Below are positions 53,549 to 61,432 of a stretch of DNA of 64,000 nt, in pieces (position 1 is the stretch's first letter; the number at the start of each line of letters is the position of its first letter). The DNA comes from JANLVI01 sp031363915 (GTDB taxonomy: Bacteria; Vulcanimicrobiota; Vulcanimicrobiia; Vulcanimicrobiales; Vulcanimicrobiaceae). The notes beneath the pieces were generated by a model. It was given only the letters and a program-made list of their open reading frames with translations. It did not search any database and was not told the DNA's origin. The stretch is taken from positions 1 through 64,000 of the forward strand of contig JANLVI010000023.1 in assembly GCA_031363915.1 (NCBI GenBank), read 5' to 3'. A program made the position numbers and the translations under genes.

Positions 53549-54035
53549 TTGACGGATCCTGCATTTCGACGCTAGCTTCGTTGCGGACCGTGAAGTTCAC
53601 GGAGTTTGCGATGAAGCATTCTTCGCGTGCGCCGATGTGGAGCTTGCGTGCGGTGAACAAGTCACCCGCGCTGATCGTCACGACCGGCTTGAGGAGCACG
53701 TCGGTGAAGCGCAGCGGCCCGTTCTCCGCCGACATCGTCGCCGTGGCCTCGTCGCTGTACGAGACGACGTGGACGTCGGCCCGGGCGCACTTGGCAAGAT
53801 AACTTAGCATGTGACTCGTCGCGATCGCCGCGAGCATGAGGTCCTCGGGGTTGTGCAGGCTCGCATCGCCGCGAAACGGCTTATCGGCCGACCCGCGCAG
53901 AGTCGGTTTGCCCTCGATTTCGATTTCGTATTCGCGCGAGTACGTTGGATAATCGACGGTCGCGCCGGACTTCGCGCCGGTCCACGCGATCGTCGCCTTG
54001 TAGACATACGGCTTGGTGTAGATCGGCGATGCCAT
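53544..54035 (-). CDS. OsmC/Ohr family protein
   Basis: A 163-residue protein. ATIAWTGAKSGATVDYPTYSREYEIEIEG, then FRGDASLHNPEDLMLAAIATSHMLSYL and VTISAGDLFTARKLHIGAREECFIANSVNFTV are typical. One Cys is in SYLAKCARADV and the second in REECFIANS, matching the peroxide-reducing pair. It probably reduces organic hydroperoxides. TAATG overlap with the reductase-like gene. Confidence 0.92.
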   Translation of the reverse strand: MASPIYTKPYVYKATIAWTGAKSGATVDYPTYSREYEIEIEGKPTLRGSADKPFRGDASLHNPEDLMLAAIATSHMLSYLAKCARADVHVVSYSDEATATMSAENGPLRFTDVLLKPVVTISAGDLFTARKLHIGAREECFIANSVNFTVRNEASVEMQDPSN

Positions 54036-55144
54036 TAGACCGCGATGCTCCGGCGGGCATCAGCGGCCGCCCGCGTGCGCGCGATCTGCTCGGGCGTGAT
54101 CGCAAGATCGAACGCGCGCATATCGGCGAGTTCGAATCCCGCATCGTCGGCGAGCGCATCGATCTCGCGCACCTTGTTCACATCGATCCCGCGTCCCAGC
54201 GTGTACGGCTCGATGCGATTGGCGAGCGCCAGCAGCATCGTCTCGGACATACACGCAAGCGCGGTCCCCGGCGGCAACCCGAGCGAAAACTCCGTACCCG
54301 GTTCGCGCATGCGGTCCGCGCGCAATTTTCCGGGGACGCGCATGTTGCCGCCTTCGATCACCAGCACGTCCGGGCGCAACTGCGCGACGCGTCGGCTCAC
54401 GTCATGCGGCAGCGAGAGCTCTACCACGACGGCGCCCGTCCGCAGATCTTCTGGCTCGATGATATCTTTCGTCGAACTCGTCGCGGTGATCACGCAGTCG
54501 GCTTGACGCACCGCGGCGCTCACATCCATCTCGACCGACGTCGTGCACGCAAGGCGGCTGGCGACCGCGGCCTGGAATTTGCGGACGCGCGTTTCGTTGC
54601 GCGCGCAGAGGACGATGTGTCCGACGCGATCGGCGATCAGCTCGACGATCGCGCCGCCGATCGAACCCGTCGCGCCGATCACAGCGACCGTCGCCGATTT
54701 TGGATCGACACCCATCTCCGCGCAACCGCGGAAGAAACTTCGCACACCGGCCGCGATGGTGAGCGAGTTGCCGGTCGTCACGGGAATCGATGCGCGTTCG
54801 TTGAGCGTCACGCCGCCGTCGCCGACGATCCCGGTGAAGGCGCCAAGCCCCGCGACGTCAGCGCCGAGGTCGACGCCGATTTGGATGGCCTTGAGAATGC
54901 GCTCGTACACACCTTCGCGCGGCAATTCGAGCATCTGCTCCGGCATGAGCGGTGCCGCGACGAACCAGCCTTCCGTTTCCCGACCGTCGGGCGTGCGGAT
55001 GCCGGTGAGATGTGCGGCGGCGTAGGAGGGCATCCACTCGAGGATCTTCGCGATGATCGGGCGCCCTTTGCCTGCGGCTCCGGGCTCGTAGCGCACGACG
55101 TCTTCGAACGAGACGGGATGGATGACAAAACAGAACTTGGACAC
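54035..55144 (-). CDS. Acyl-ACP reductase (AAR)-like NAD(P)-binding protein lacking the catalytic Cys
   Basis: A 369-residue protein whose layout follows cyanobacterial long-chain acyl-ACP reductase. GVDLGADVAGLGAFTGIV, TTGNSLTIA, the Rossmann loop VAVIGATGSIGGAIVEL (about 153-169), VVVELSLPHDVSRRV, EGGNMRVPGKL and ALACMSETMLLAL all align in order. The nucleophile Cys of AAR (in its VVEHCFDID segment) has no Cys partner here (NMRVPGKL). It therefore cannot use the acyl-thioester mechanism. Perhaps a shikimate/quinate-type dehydrogenase, in line with its neighbour. GTG start. Confidence 0.78.
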   Translation of the reverse strand: MSKFCFVIHPVSFEDVVRYEPGAAGKGRPIIAKILEWMPSYAAAHLTGIRTPDGRETEGWFVAAPLMPEQMLELPREGVYERILKAIQIGVDLGADVAGLGAFTGIVGDGGVTLNERASIPVTTGNSLTIAAGVRSFFRGCAEMGVDPKSATVAVIGATGSIGGAIVELIADRVGHIVLCARNETRVRKFQAAVASRLACTTSVEMDVSAAVRQADCVITATSSTKDIIEPEDLRTGAVVVELSLPHDVSRRVAQLRPDVLVIEGGNMRVPGKLRADRMREPGTEFSLGLPPGTALACMSETMLLALANRIEPYTLGRGIDVNKVREIDALADDAGFELADMRAFDLAITPEQIARTRAAADARRSIAV

Positions 55145-55203
55145 GTTGCCAGCTTCCTACCACGCGACCGCCGGATGTGCCCGCCTCCCGGCTGCTTGGC
55201 GGC

Positions 55204-55241
55204 GGGGACCGAGCCCCTCGATCCGTAATCTGGCGGTCCCC
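55204..55241 (+). promoter_or_regulatory. Inverted repeat before the propeller gene
   Basis: GGGGACCG (55204-55211) and CGGTCCCC (55234-55241) flank 22 nt and end 1 bp before the AAAAGGAGG ribosome site. It could be an operator or a hairpin controlling ribosome access. No protein candidate is assigned. Confidence 0.4.
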
Positions 55242-55255
55242 GAAAAGGAGGGTCG

Positions 55256-55915
55256 ATGACTCCAAGTGCGATCGAAGAGATCGTCCGCATTGCCAGCCCC
55301 GCGCCGCGCCCGATGGGTCTGAGCTGCGATGGAACCGACATCTGGGTGGGCTCGTGGGACGCGAGCCGCGTGTATGGGATCCGCTCCAAAACCGGCGCAG
55401 TTTTTGAGGAAAATCAAGCGCCGGGACGACCCATCGGCATGGTCGTGACCGGCGACTCGCTGCGCGTCGTGTGCAGCGAGAACGGCGATGACGACAATCG
55501 ATTCATCCGCCGCATGGTGATGGGCCGCGGATTCAAAAACAAAGAGGCGCTCGCGTGTCCCGGCGACACGGGCTCGTTTCTCGCCTACGACGGCGAAGCG
55601 CTATACTTGAGCCAACGTTTCTTGCACCAGATTATCGAATTGAACGACGACGGCAGCGTCGCGCGCACGATCCCGGTCGGCCAGCAGATCACCGGCATGA
55701 CCGTCATCGGCGGCAAATTTTATCTCACCGTTACCGACGGGAACGATACGCACAATCACCGCCTCGCGCGACTCGATGGCCGCGGCGAAACCCCGACGTA
55801 CGAAGAAGTCGCACGATTCGATTTTCTACCGCGGTCGCTCGGTTTCGACGGAACCCGACTCTGGACCACGGATCGCGACAAGACCGAACTCGTCGCGTTC
55901 ACGCTTCCCGACTGA
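55256..55915 (+). CDS. Beta-propeller / glutamine-cyclotransferase-like protein
   Basis: A 219-residue soluble protein made of repeated strand units with the pattern G-x-x-LW/IWVGSWDASRVYGI, YLSQRFLHQIIELNDDGSVARTIPVG, KFYLTVTDGNDTHNHRLARLD and GTRLWTTDRDKTELVAF. It has a perfect SD (AAGGAGG). No signal peptide. Probably a small propeller that binds a metabolite or metal; activity not inferable. Confidence 0.72.
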   Translation: MTPSAIEEIVRIASPAPRPMGLSCDGTDIWVGSWDASRVYGIRSKTGAVFEENQAPGRPIGMVVTGDSLRVVCSENGDDDNRFIRRMVMGRGFKNKEALACPGDTGSFLAYDGEALYLSQRFLHQIIELNDDGSVARTIPVGQQITGMTVIGGKFYLTVTDGNDTHNHRLARLDGRGETPTYEEVARFDFLPRSLGFDGTRLWTTDRDKTELVAFTLPD

Positions 55916-55918
55916 TCG

Positions 55919-56377
55919 CTAGCCACGGGATTGAACGGCCGCGGTCGCTTCGACTTCCGACTTGAGAGCAGCGAGCATCATCTCGCTGTTCTCTTTTACT
56001 TTCTTGGCTAAGGTCGGACCGATGAGTTCGGCGAGCGTCGGCACGCCGAAATCGTATTCGACGCCGAGCGTGACGAGCGTCTGCCCGTCGCTCTCGACGA
56101 AGGTCCAGGCACCCTCGAACGTATCGAGGTCGCCTTCGATCAATTTGTAATCGATGCGGATGGCAGCATCGTCGAAACGGTCTTCTTCCGTCCATTCGAT
56201 CGGCGCGTCTTCGACCAGGGTCTTCCAACGCGTGACGATATAGTCGGCGTGGCGTTCGAGCACCGTGACGGTTTCGACATCGGGCATAAACTGCGGGAAG
56301 CGTTCTTGTTCCTTGGCGAGTTCGTACACGGCGCGTGCGGGCGCGTCGACGACGATCGTCGATTCGACGTACGGCAC
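55919..56377 (-). CDS. SRPBCC / polyketide-cyclase-like protein
   Basis: A 152-residue START-like fold: VESTIVVDAPARAVYELAKEQERFPQFMPDVETV is the standard N terminus, followed by beta-strands and the long C-terminal helix (LIGPTLAKKVKENSEMMLAALKSEVEA). It binds a hydrophobic ligand. GTG start shares TAGTG with the aminotransferase stop. Confidence 0.88.
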   Translation of the reverse strand: MPYVESTIVVDAPARAVYELAKEQERFPQFMPDVETVTVLERHADYIVTRWKTLVEDAPIEWTEEDRFDDAAIRIDYKLIEGDLDTFEGAWTFVESDGQTLVTLGVEYDFGVPTLAELIGPTLAKKVKENSEMMLAALKSEVEATAAVQSRG

Positions 56378-57660
56378 TAGAGCGCACCCAACCGTTCGTG
56401 CGCGACCGCGACCGCTTCGCCAAAGGCGACAAGTGCGCGATCGACTTCGCCTGGCGTCACGACGAGCGGCGGTTCGAGCCGGATGACGCGCTGCTGGTTG
56501 AGCGTCCAGGCCGCGGTGACGCCGCGTTTGAGCAATTCCGGGATGATCGTTCCTCCATAGCCTTCGCTCGTCAATTCCACGCCGACGAGCAGGCCGAGTC
56601 CGCGCACGTCTGCGATGACCGCGGGGTGGGCATTTGCGACGGCGCGCGCGCCGTCGAGTAGTTGGTTACCGCGTTCCCGTGCGTTGTCGATGAGGTGTTC
56701 GTCCTCGAGCACCTCAAGAGCCGCGAGCGCCGCGGCGCAAGCAAGTTCGTTCCCACCGAAGGTGGATGTATGCATCAGGGGCGCTTTCGCATAGGCCGCG
56801 TTCCACACGGTCGGGCGCGCGATGAATGCGCCGATTGGGATGACGCCGCCCGAGAGTCCCTTCGCAAGCGCCATGATGTCGGGGACGACGCCCCCGGCGT
56901 CGCAGGCGAAACGCATGCCGCAGCGGCCGAGCCCCGTCTGCACTTCATCGGCGATGAAGAGCGCACCGTGTTTTTCACACAGGGCTTTTGCCACACGCAA
57001 GTAGCCATCCGGCGGCAAGATGACGCCGCCTTCCGCCTGCACCGGTTCGAGGATGAACGCAGCGGCATCGACGAGCGCCTCATCGAGCGCGACGAGATCG
57101 CCGAACGCAACGTGCACGACATCCGGCAGCAGCGGACCGTAGGCGGCCTTGAAATACTCGCGACCGCTCGCGGTCAGAGCGCCGAACGTTTTCCCGTGAT
57201 AAGCGTTGATCGTGCCGACGATCTTCGTCCGTTTGGTCGCGGCGCGCGCGAGCTTGAGCGCGCCCTCGACCGCTTCCGTGCCGCTGTTGGCGAAGAACGA
57301 AATCTGCAAGTCGCCCGGCGTGATTTCGGCAAGCTTGCGCGCGAGACGCCCCATCAGCGGGTTGAACATCGTGCGCCCCGAGAGCGCGATTCGGTCCAGT
57401 TGTTCGCGCACGGCCGCGATCACGCGCGGATGCCGATGGCCGAGCGTGAAGACGCCGTAACCACCGGCAAAATCGAGATATTCTTTCCCGTTGTGATCGA
57501 CGATGGTAGAACCGGATGCGGAGACTTCGACTGGGCTGCCGGAGAGTTTCATCACCCGCGCGAGCGGCGGATTCAGATACGTGCGATAGTTTTCGTAGGT
57601 CTCGTCGTAGAGCGCTTGGGGGCTTGGGGCACCGTAGAGCGCATCGAAAGTCGTCTGCAC
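56377..57660 (-). CDS. Class III (omega) aminotransferase
   Basis: A 427-residue PLP enzyme. Motifs: FAGGYGVFTLGHRHPRVIAA, FFANSGTEAVEGALKLARAAT, YHGKTFGALTASGRE, EPVQAEGGVILPP, LFIADEVQTGLGRCG and MALAKGLSGGVIPIGAF (PLP Lys). The N terminus (YGAPSPQALYDETYENYRTYLNPPLARVMKLSG) resembles putrescine and ornithine aminotransferases. Substrate likely a diamine or omega-amino acid. GTG start shares TAGTG with dus. Confidence 0.9.
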   Translation of the reverse strand: MQTTFDALYGAPSPQALYDETYENYRTYLNPPLARVMKLSGSPVEVSASGSTIVDHNGKEYLDFAGGYGVFTLGHRHPRVIAAVREQLDRIALSGRTMFNPLMGRLARKLAEITPGDLQISFFANSGTEAVEGALKLARAATKRTKIVGTINAYHGKTFGALTASGREYFKAAYGPLLPDVVHVAFGDLVALDEALVDAAAFILEPVQAEGGVILPPDGYLRVAKALCEKHGALFIADEVQTGLGRCGMRFACDAGGVVPDIMALAKGLSGGVIPIGAFIARPTVWNAAYAKAPLMHTSTFGGNELACAAALAALEVLEDEHLIDNARERGNQLLDGARAVANAHPAVIADVRGLGLLVGVELTSEGYGGTIIPELLKRGVTAAWTLNQQRVIRLEPPLVVTPGEVDRALVAFGEAVAVAHERLGAL

Positions 57661-58706
57661 TACGCGACGGCCAGCGCCGCTTCATCGTGGCCTTCGAGTC
57701 GCTCGATCGTCGCCTCGACGATCCCGAGTGTCTCCGCTGCGGTTTCCGTGCGCATCAGGCGCTCGCGCAGTTCGCTTGCACCATAAAATCCTTTGAGATA
57801 GTAACCAAGATGCTTACGCATCTGCGGAACGGCACGCTGCTCGCCCCATTCATCGACCATCGTGCGATAGTGATGAACGGCGAACCGCAAGCGATCGGCG
57901 GCAGCAGGCATCGGCGTCGGCTCTTCACCCTGCATGAGCGCGCGCAGCTGCGAGACGAGCCACGGGTTGCCGAGCGTCGCGCGTCCGAGCATCACGCCGT
58001 CGACGCCGCTCTCGCGCATGCGCGACATCGCAAGCTCGGCATCGTTGAGATCGCCGTTGCCGATAACCGGGATATCGATTGCGGCTTTAAGTTCGGCGAT
58101 CCGCGACCAGTCGGCACTGCCCTTATAAAATTGCTTCGCGGTGCGGGCATGCAGCGTGACGGCCTGCACGCCGACGGCTTGCGCGCGCTTGGCGACCTCG
58201 ACGAAGACCATCTTGTCATCCGACCAACCCAGGCGCATCTTCATCGTGACGGGGCAATCGACGGCCTCGACGACCGCCTTCATGATCGCCTCGCAGCGGT
58301 CGGGATCGCGCAGGCACGCGCTGCCGCCCTCGGTTTTGGTCACCTTGGGCGCCGGGCAGCCGAAATTAATATCGACGATGTCGGCACCGCACTCGCGCAC
58401 GAGTTTGGCCGCCTGGGCCATGATCGCGGGGTCGTTCCCCCAGAGTTGCGTCGAAACCGGCTGCTCGAGGCCATGCTGGTCGATCATCTCCATCGTACGC
58501 TTCCCGCCATACTGGAGCGCGTTTGAGGACACGAACTCCGTGACCGTGAGGCCGAAGCCGAACGGTTTGTAGAGGGCACGGAGGGTGCGATTGGTCACTC
58601 CGGACATCGGGGCCAGCACGATCGGCGGCCAAATCTCGTGGGATCCGATGCGGAGCGCCGGGACGGCGCGTTTCACAACACCCGATTCTACCCTAGAATC
58701 GTCCAC
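57660..58706 (-). CDS. dus: tRNA-dihydrouridine synthase
   Basis: A 348-residue FMN enzyme reducing U to dihydrouridine in tRNA. VLAPMSGVTNRTLRALYKPFGF, INFGCPAPKVTKTEGGSACLRDP (catalytic Cys in NFGCP), TMKMRLGWSD, TLHARTAKQFYKGSADW, PVIGNGDL and GVMLGRATLGNPW are characteristic. Two GTG starts are possible (58706, 58676); the longer is listed, without a clear SD. Confidence 0.93.
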   Translation of the reverse strand: MDDSRVESGVVKRAVPALRIGSHEIWPPIVLAPMSGVTNRTLRALYKPFGFGLTVTEFVSSNALQYGGKRTMEMIDQHGLEQPVSTQLWGNDPAIMAQAAKLVRECGADIVDINFGCPAPKVTKTEGGSACLRDPDRCEAIMKAVVEAVDCPVTMKMRLGWSDDKMVFVEVAKRAQAVGVQAVTLHARTAKQFYKGSADWSRIAELKAAIDIPVIGNGDLNDAELAMSRMRESGVDGVMLGRATLGNPWLVSQLRALMQGEEPTPMPAAADRLRFAVHHYRTMVDEWGEQRAVPQMRKHLGYYLKGFYGASELRERLMRTETAAETLGIVEATIERLEGHDEAALAVA

Positions 58707-58811
58707 ACGACAAACGACGAGCCTAGCGTCGGATCAGGGAGTCGAAAAGGGCGGATACACCGATGCTCAGTCCCGGGAATTCCGGGGCTTCGAACTGCTC
58801 GCCACGACTGA

Positions 58812-58994
58812 GTACCCTTGCGGAGCCCGTTGCGATTTCGCGTTACGACGACGGTCGCCGGTCGCCCGGCATCCATTGTTCTCGATCAACTTCGAACGGT
58901 CGATGGTCAGCGCCTCGGAAAGCGACTCGGGAAAGTCGATGCGCGCACCATGGCCGACATTCTAAGAACGCTGCAGGCGATATTTTCGCCCTAG
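58812..58994 (+). pseudogene. MazF-type toxin, C-terminal remnant
   Basis: After a stop at 58809 the frame encodes LRFRVTTTVAGRPASIVLDQ, then LRTVDGQRLGKRLGKVDART and MADILRTLQAIFSP. This is the MazF/PemK ending (LDQLRTVD..RLG..LG.LD..TM). The N-terminal half with the RNase catalytic Arg is not present in any frame. No mazE-like antitoxin adjoins. A dead toxin-antitoxin module in the 58.7-59.0 kb gap. Confidence 0.7.
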
Positions 58995-59005
58995 CCTTTC
59001 GGACG

Positions 59006-59368
59006 CTACCCGCGGGTGAAGCAGTAGACGATTACGCGGTGCCCGTCGAGGTCGTGGCCTTCGATTACGTCGCCCCAGCCCATGCTCTGGGACTGAAATC
59101 CGGATACGCCTTGCGTCGCGAAATGGGCCTGCAACGCCGTGATATCGTCGACTTCGAACCCGAGTTCCATCGTCCGAGACGGTTCTGCTGCGGTTGCTTC
59201 TTGCGGGGTCGCTAGCGTCATGTTCGCGGCTTCCGATTCGAGGTAGACGAACCCGGGTGGCTGCGAGCGGCGGAGGTTTTCCGTCATACCGAGGGCGTCG
59301 ATGTAGAAGCGTTTGGAACGCTGCGGATCGGCCACTTCCAAGTTGATCGAGGCGAGCTTTATCTTCAT
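59006..59368 (-). CDS. VOC family (glyoxalase-like) protein
   Basis: A 120-residue vicinal-oxygen-chelate fold protein: ASINLEVADPQRSKRFYIDALGM, LESEAANMTLA, LGFEVDDITALQAHFATQGV and VIEGHDLDGHRVIVYCFTRG. Probably metal-binding resistance or lyase type. The AraC gene ends 9 bp before this start. Confidence 0.88.
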   Translation of the reverse strand: MKIKLASINLEVADPQRSKRFYIDALGMTENLRRSQPPGFVYLESEAANMTLATPQEATAAEPSRTMELGFEVDDITALQAHFATQGVSGFQSQSMGWGDVIEGHDLDGHRVIVYCFTRG

Positions 59369-59377
59369 ACGCTCATC

Positions 59378-60172
59378 TTAGCCGGGCGGGAATGCGGCGT
59401 CTTGAACGATTGCGACATCCGGACTCCGCGCGGCCTTGAGGCGCGCGCTATCGCGTTTAAACTGGCTTGGGCTCTGGCCCGCGTATCGTCGAAAGTGACG
59501 CGAGAGATGCGCCTGATCGGCGTACCCCGCCTCGAGGGCGAGGCGATCGAGTTCCGTCTGTGGCCGCGCCCAAAGGGTGTCGCGCACGAACTGAAAGCGC
59601 GTCAGGCAGACGAGTTGTTTTGGCGAGCGGTTTGTCAACGCACGAACTTGGCGCTCGATCTGCCGTCGCGAGAGCGTCTGTCGCTGTGCGACGTCGCCCG
59701 TGCCGACAACCGTCGTGCCATCGGGTACGGCGAGAAATGCCTGCGCCGCGTCGACACCTTGCATTGCGGTCTCTTTGCCTGCTAGCATGCGTGCAAGCGT
59801 CGTATCAAACGCGGTTGCAATGGTCGACCACGCATCAACACGTAGTGCATCGATCGTAACGGGTACGAGTTCGGAAAATTTCCCCGAAACGTCGTACCAC
59901 GATCGTGTCGGATGGTTGGCCTCGGGAAAGATGATACCCGCGGACCACGCATGGAATCGCACCGACGCACACCGCATCACGCCATCCGTCACCAAGCGTA
60001 GCGGTTCGCTCAGTAGCGGAATCAACGTACATGACGAGAGCCTGCGCCGCCCGCTCGGCTCATCGACTTGGGGCGGATGGGCAAAGAAGAGCAGTTCGAC
60101 AAAACAGTCCGGTGTGACCGTAAAGGTCGGCGTCTGTGAAAGATCGCGCACGAAGCCCCAATACGAGTGCAC
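59378..60172 (-). CDS. AraC family transcriptional regulator
   Basis: A regulator of 264 residues or more. The C-terminal two-HTH domain (LSRRQIERQVRALTNRSPKQLVCLTRFQFVRD, LALEAGYADQAHLSRHFRRYAGQSPSQFKR) is textbook AraC; the N terminus is the DUF6597-like sensor. The first standard start is GTG 60172. However, typical family sequence (HPLLRPYV) continues in frame upstream to a CTG at 60217 that overlaps the upstream TGA (CTGA), so the true start may be that CTG. Confidence 0.88.
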   Translation of the reverse strand: MHSYWGFVRDLSQTPTFTVTPDCFVELLFFAHPPQVDEPSGRRRLSSCTLIPLLSEPLRLVTDGVMRCASVRFHAWSAGIIFPEANHPTRSWYDVSGKFSELVPVTIDALRVDAWSTIATAFDTTLARMLAGKETAMQGVDAAQAFLAVPDGTTVVGTGDVAQRQTLSRRQIERQVRALTNRSPKQLVCLTRFQFVRDTLWARPQTELDRLALEAGYADQAHLSRHFRRYAGQSPSQFKRDSARLKAARSPDVAIVQDAAFPPG

Positions 60173-60213
60173 GTACGGCCGAAGCAGCGGATGGGGCTCC
60201 GCGTCGAAGCGAC

Positions 60214-60759
60214 TCAGCGGCGAAGTTCTTGGGTTGCGGGCAAGAAGCGGGTGTTGCGCAAAAGTGCCGCGGAGATCAGCGACACGAGCACGCCGACCGG
60301 GAAGATTTCGGCGAAGGTCATCGGTACGCGGTAGAGTGGGTTCCGGTACTGGTCTTTGAATTGCTCCATGCTCGCGATCAATTTCGTCAGAGCCTCGCCC
60401 GTAGCTCCCTTCGCCTTTGCTTGCTCGATCAGACCGTTTGCATAGAGGCTAGCAAAGTCGCTGTGCGTGACCGCGAGTGCCGTCTCCCAGGCCGCGACGT
60501 ACAAGACGCCGGCAACGAAACTGATGCCGAATCCGAGGCCGAAGGCAGGCCAGAACGTGATGACGCCGCCCAAGTCGCCGTCGCGGTGCCGCTTGATCGC
60601 AACGAACACCGTGCTGAGCGCAACGAGCATGATCATATAACCGATGACGGCGCCATACGACGTCGGTGGGTGGCCATTCATCGCGACCGTCAACCCGAAT
60701 AATGGTACGCCGACGATCGCACCCGCAGCCGTACCGTAGGTCAGCACTGCTCGCATCAT
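60214..60759 (-). CDS. DUF4199 family membrane protein
   Basis: A 181-residue protein with four predicted TM helices (about 5-25, 38-55, 70-92, 148-168), pattern AVIGYMIMLVALSTVFVAIKRHRDGDLGGVITFWPAFGLGFGISF, and a periplasmic loop between helices 3 and 4. It starts after AAAGAGGAA. It precedes the AraC gene directly, so the pair may be sensed or controlled together. Function unknown. Confidence 0.85.
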   Translation of the reverse strand: MMRAVLTYGTAAGAIVGVPLFGLTVAMNGHPPTSYGAVIGYMIMLVALSTVFVAIKRHRDGDLGGVITFWPAFGLGFGISFVAGVLYVAAWETALAVTHSDFASLYANGLIEQAKAKGATGEALTKLIASMEQFKDQYRNPLYRVPMTFAEIFPVGVLVSLISAALLRNTRFLPATQELRR

Positions 60760-60825
60760 GGGTTCCTCTTTCTGGCAACTTGGGACATCAGCATCGGCTT
60801 TCGCAAGCGGGAATGCAATCGGTCA

Positions 60826-60854
60826 AACGGGTGATTTGCTAAAATTCACCCGTT
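60826..60854. promoter_or_regulatory. 9-bp inverted repeat between luxR-type and DUF4199 genes
   Basis: AACGGGTGA and TCACCCGTT flank an 11-nt A+T-rich centre. It lies 11 bp after the LuxR gene stop and 67 bp before the DUF4199 start, so either a terminator or an operator for the LuxR-type or AraC regulator. Confidence 0.45.
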
Positions 60855-60865
60855 GCGCGCGCCGC

Positions 60866-61162
60866 TCACGGCACGATCCCGAGTTCACGGGCTTTGTTGA
60901 TCGCCTCCGTGCGCCGGCTCGCGTCGAGCTTTTCGAACAGCCGCGCCGCGTGCGTCTTGACGGTGTTGGGCGAGACATTCAACGTAACCGCGATCTCTTT
61001 ATTTGAGCGACCGGCCGCGATCTCGTGCAGCACGGCAAGCTCGCGCGGGCCGATGTACACGCCGATGGCGAGAAACGCCGCGGCAATCACGAAGGTGTAC
61101 AGATCGCGCTCCGCGATCGCTGTGAGGCCCTTGGGATCCGGCTTTTCTTCAAGCGGCGGCAC
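60866..61162 (-). CDS. LuxR-family HTH protein with possible membrane helix
   Basis: A 98-residue protein. Residues 19-38 (RDLYTFVIAAAFLAIGVYIG) look like a membrane helix; residues 39-98 are the GerE/LuxR HTH (GPRELAVLHEIAAGRSNKEIAVTLNVSPNTVKTHAARLFEKL). No receiver domain. A membrane-tethered DNA-binding protein is likely; it probably controls the DUF4199-AraC genes next to it. GTG start. Confidence 0.87.
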   Translation of the reverse strand: MPPLEEKPDPKGLTAIAERDLYTFVIAAAFLAIGVYIGPRELAVLHEIAAGRSNKEIAVTLNVSPNTVKTHAARLFEKLDASRRTEAINKARELGIVP

Positions 61163-61382
61163 AAAGCGGGGACGGGAAGGCTCTTAGATGGCCGAACCTG
61201 GGACGACATGCCCGGGATGCGTGATGCTTGCGGAATGCTCGGTCAGCCCCGCGCGCACATTCTCTGTCGCCCGCCTGCCAATCCAAGCGACCGTGCGGAT
61301 TCCCGCGGCTCACCTTGGGATACGCCGTTCCGCGAACCCATTCGTAATACTCGGGGAGCTCGATCCCGACCGGCGTGTACAT
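61149..61382 (-). pseudogene. Possible Uma2-like (DUF820) remnant
   Basis: The frame begins MYTPVGIELPEYYEWVRGTAYPKVSRGNPHGRLDWQ. This resembles the start of Uma2 endonuclease-like proteins (WVDG..YPKVSP...H..LQ). The catalytic part is lost; from codon ~40 the sequence is Arg/Ala-rich and not native. Support is weak. No other gene appears in the 61163-61432 gap. Confidence 0.35.
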
Positions 61383-61432
61383 CGCACGCCAATTCTATCA
61401 CGCGGCTTTGCGGCCGCGCCAGCGGGCGACGT

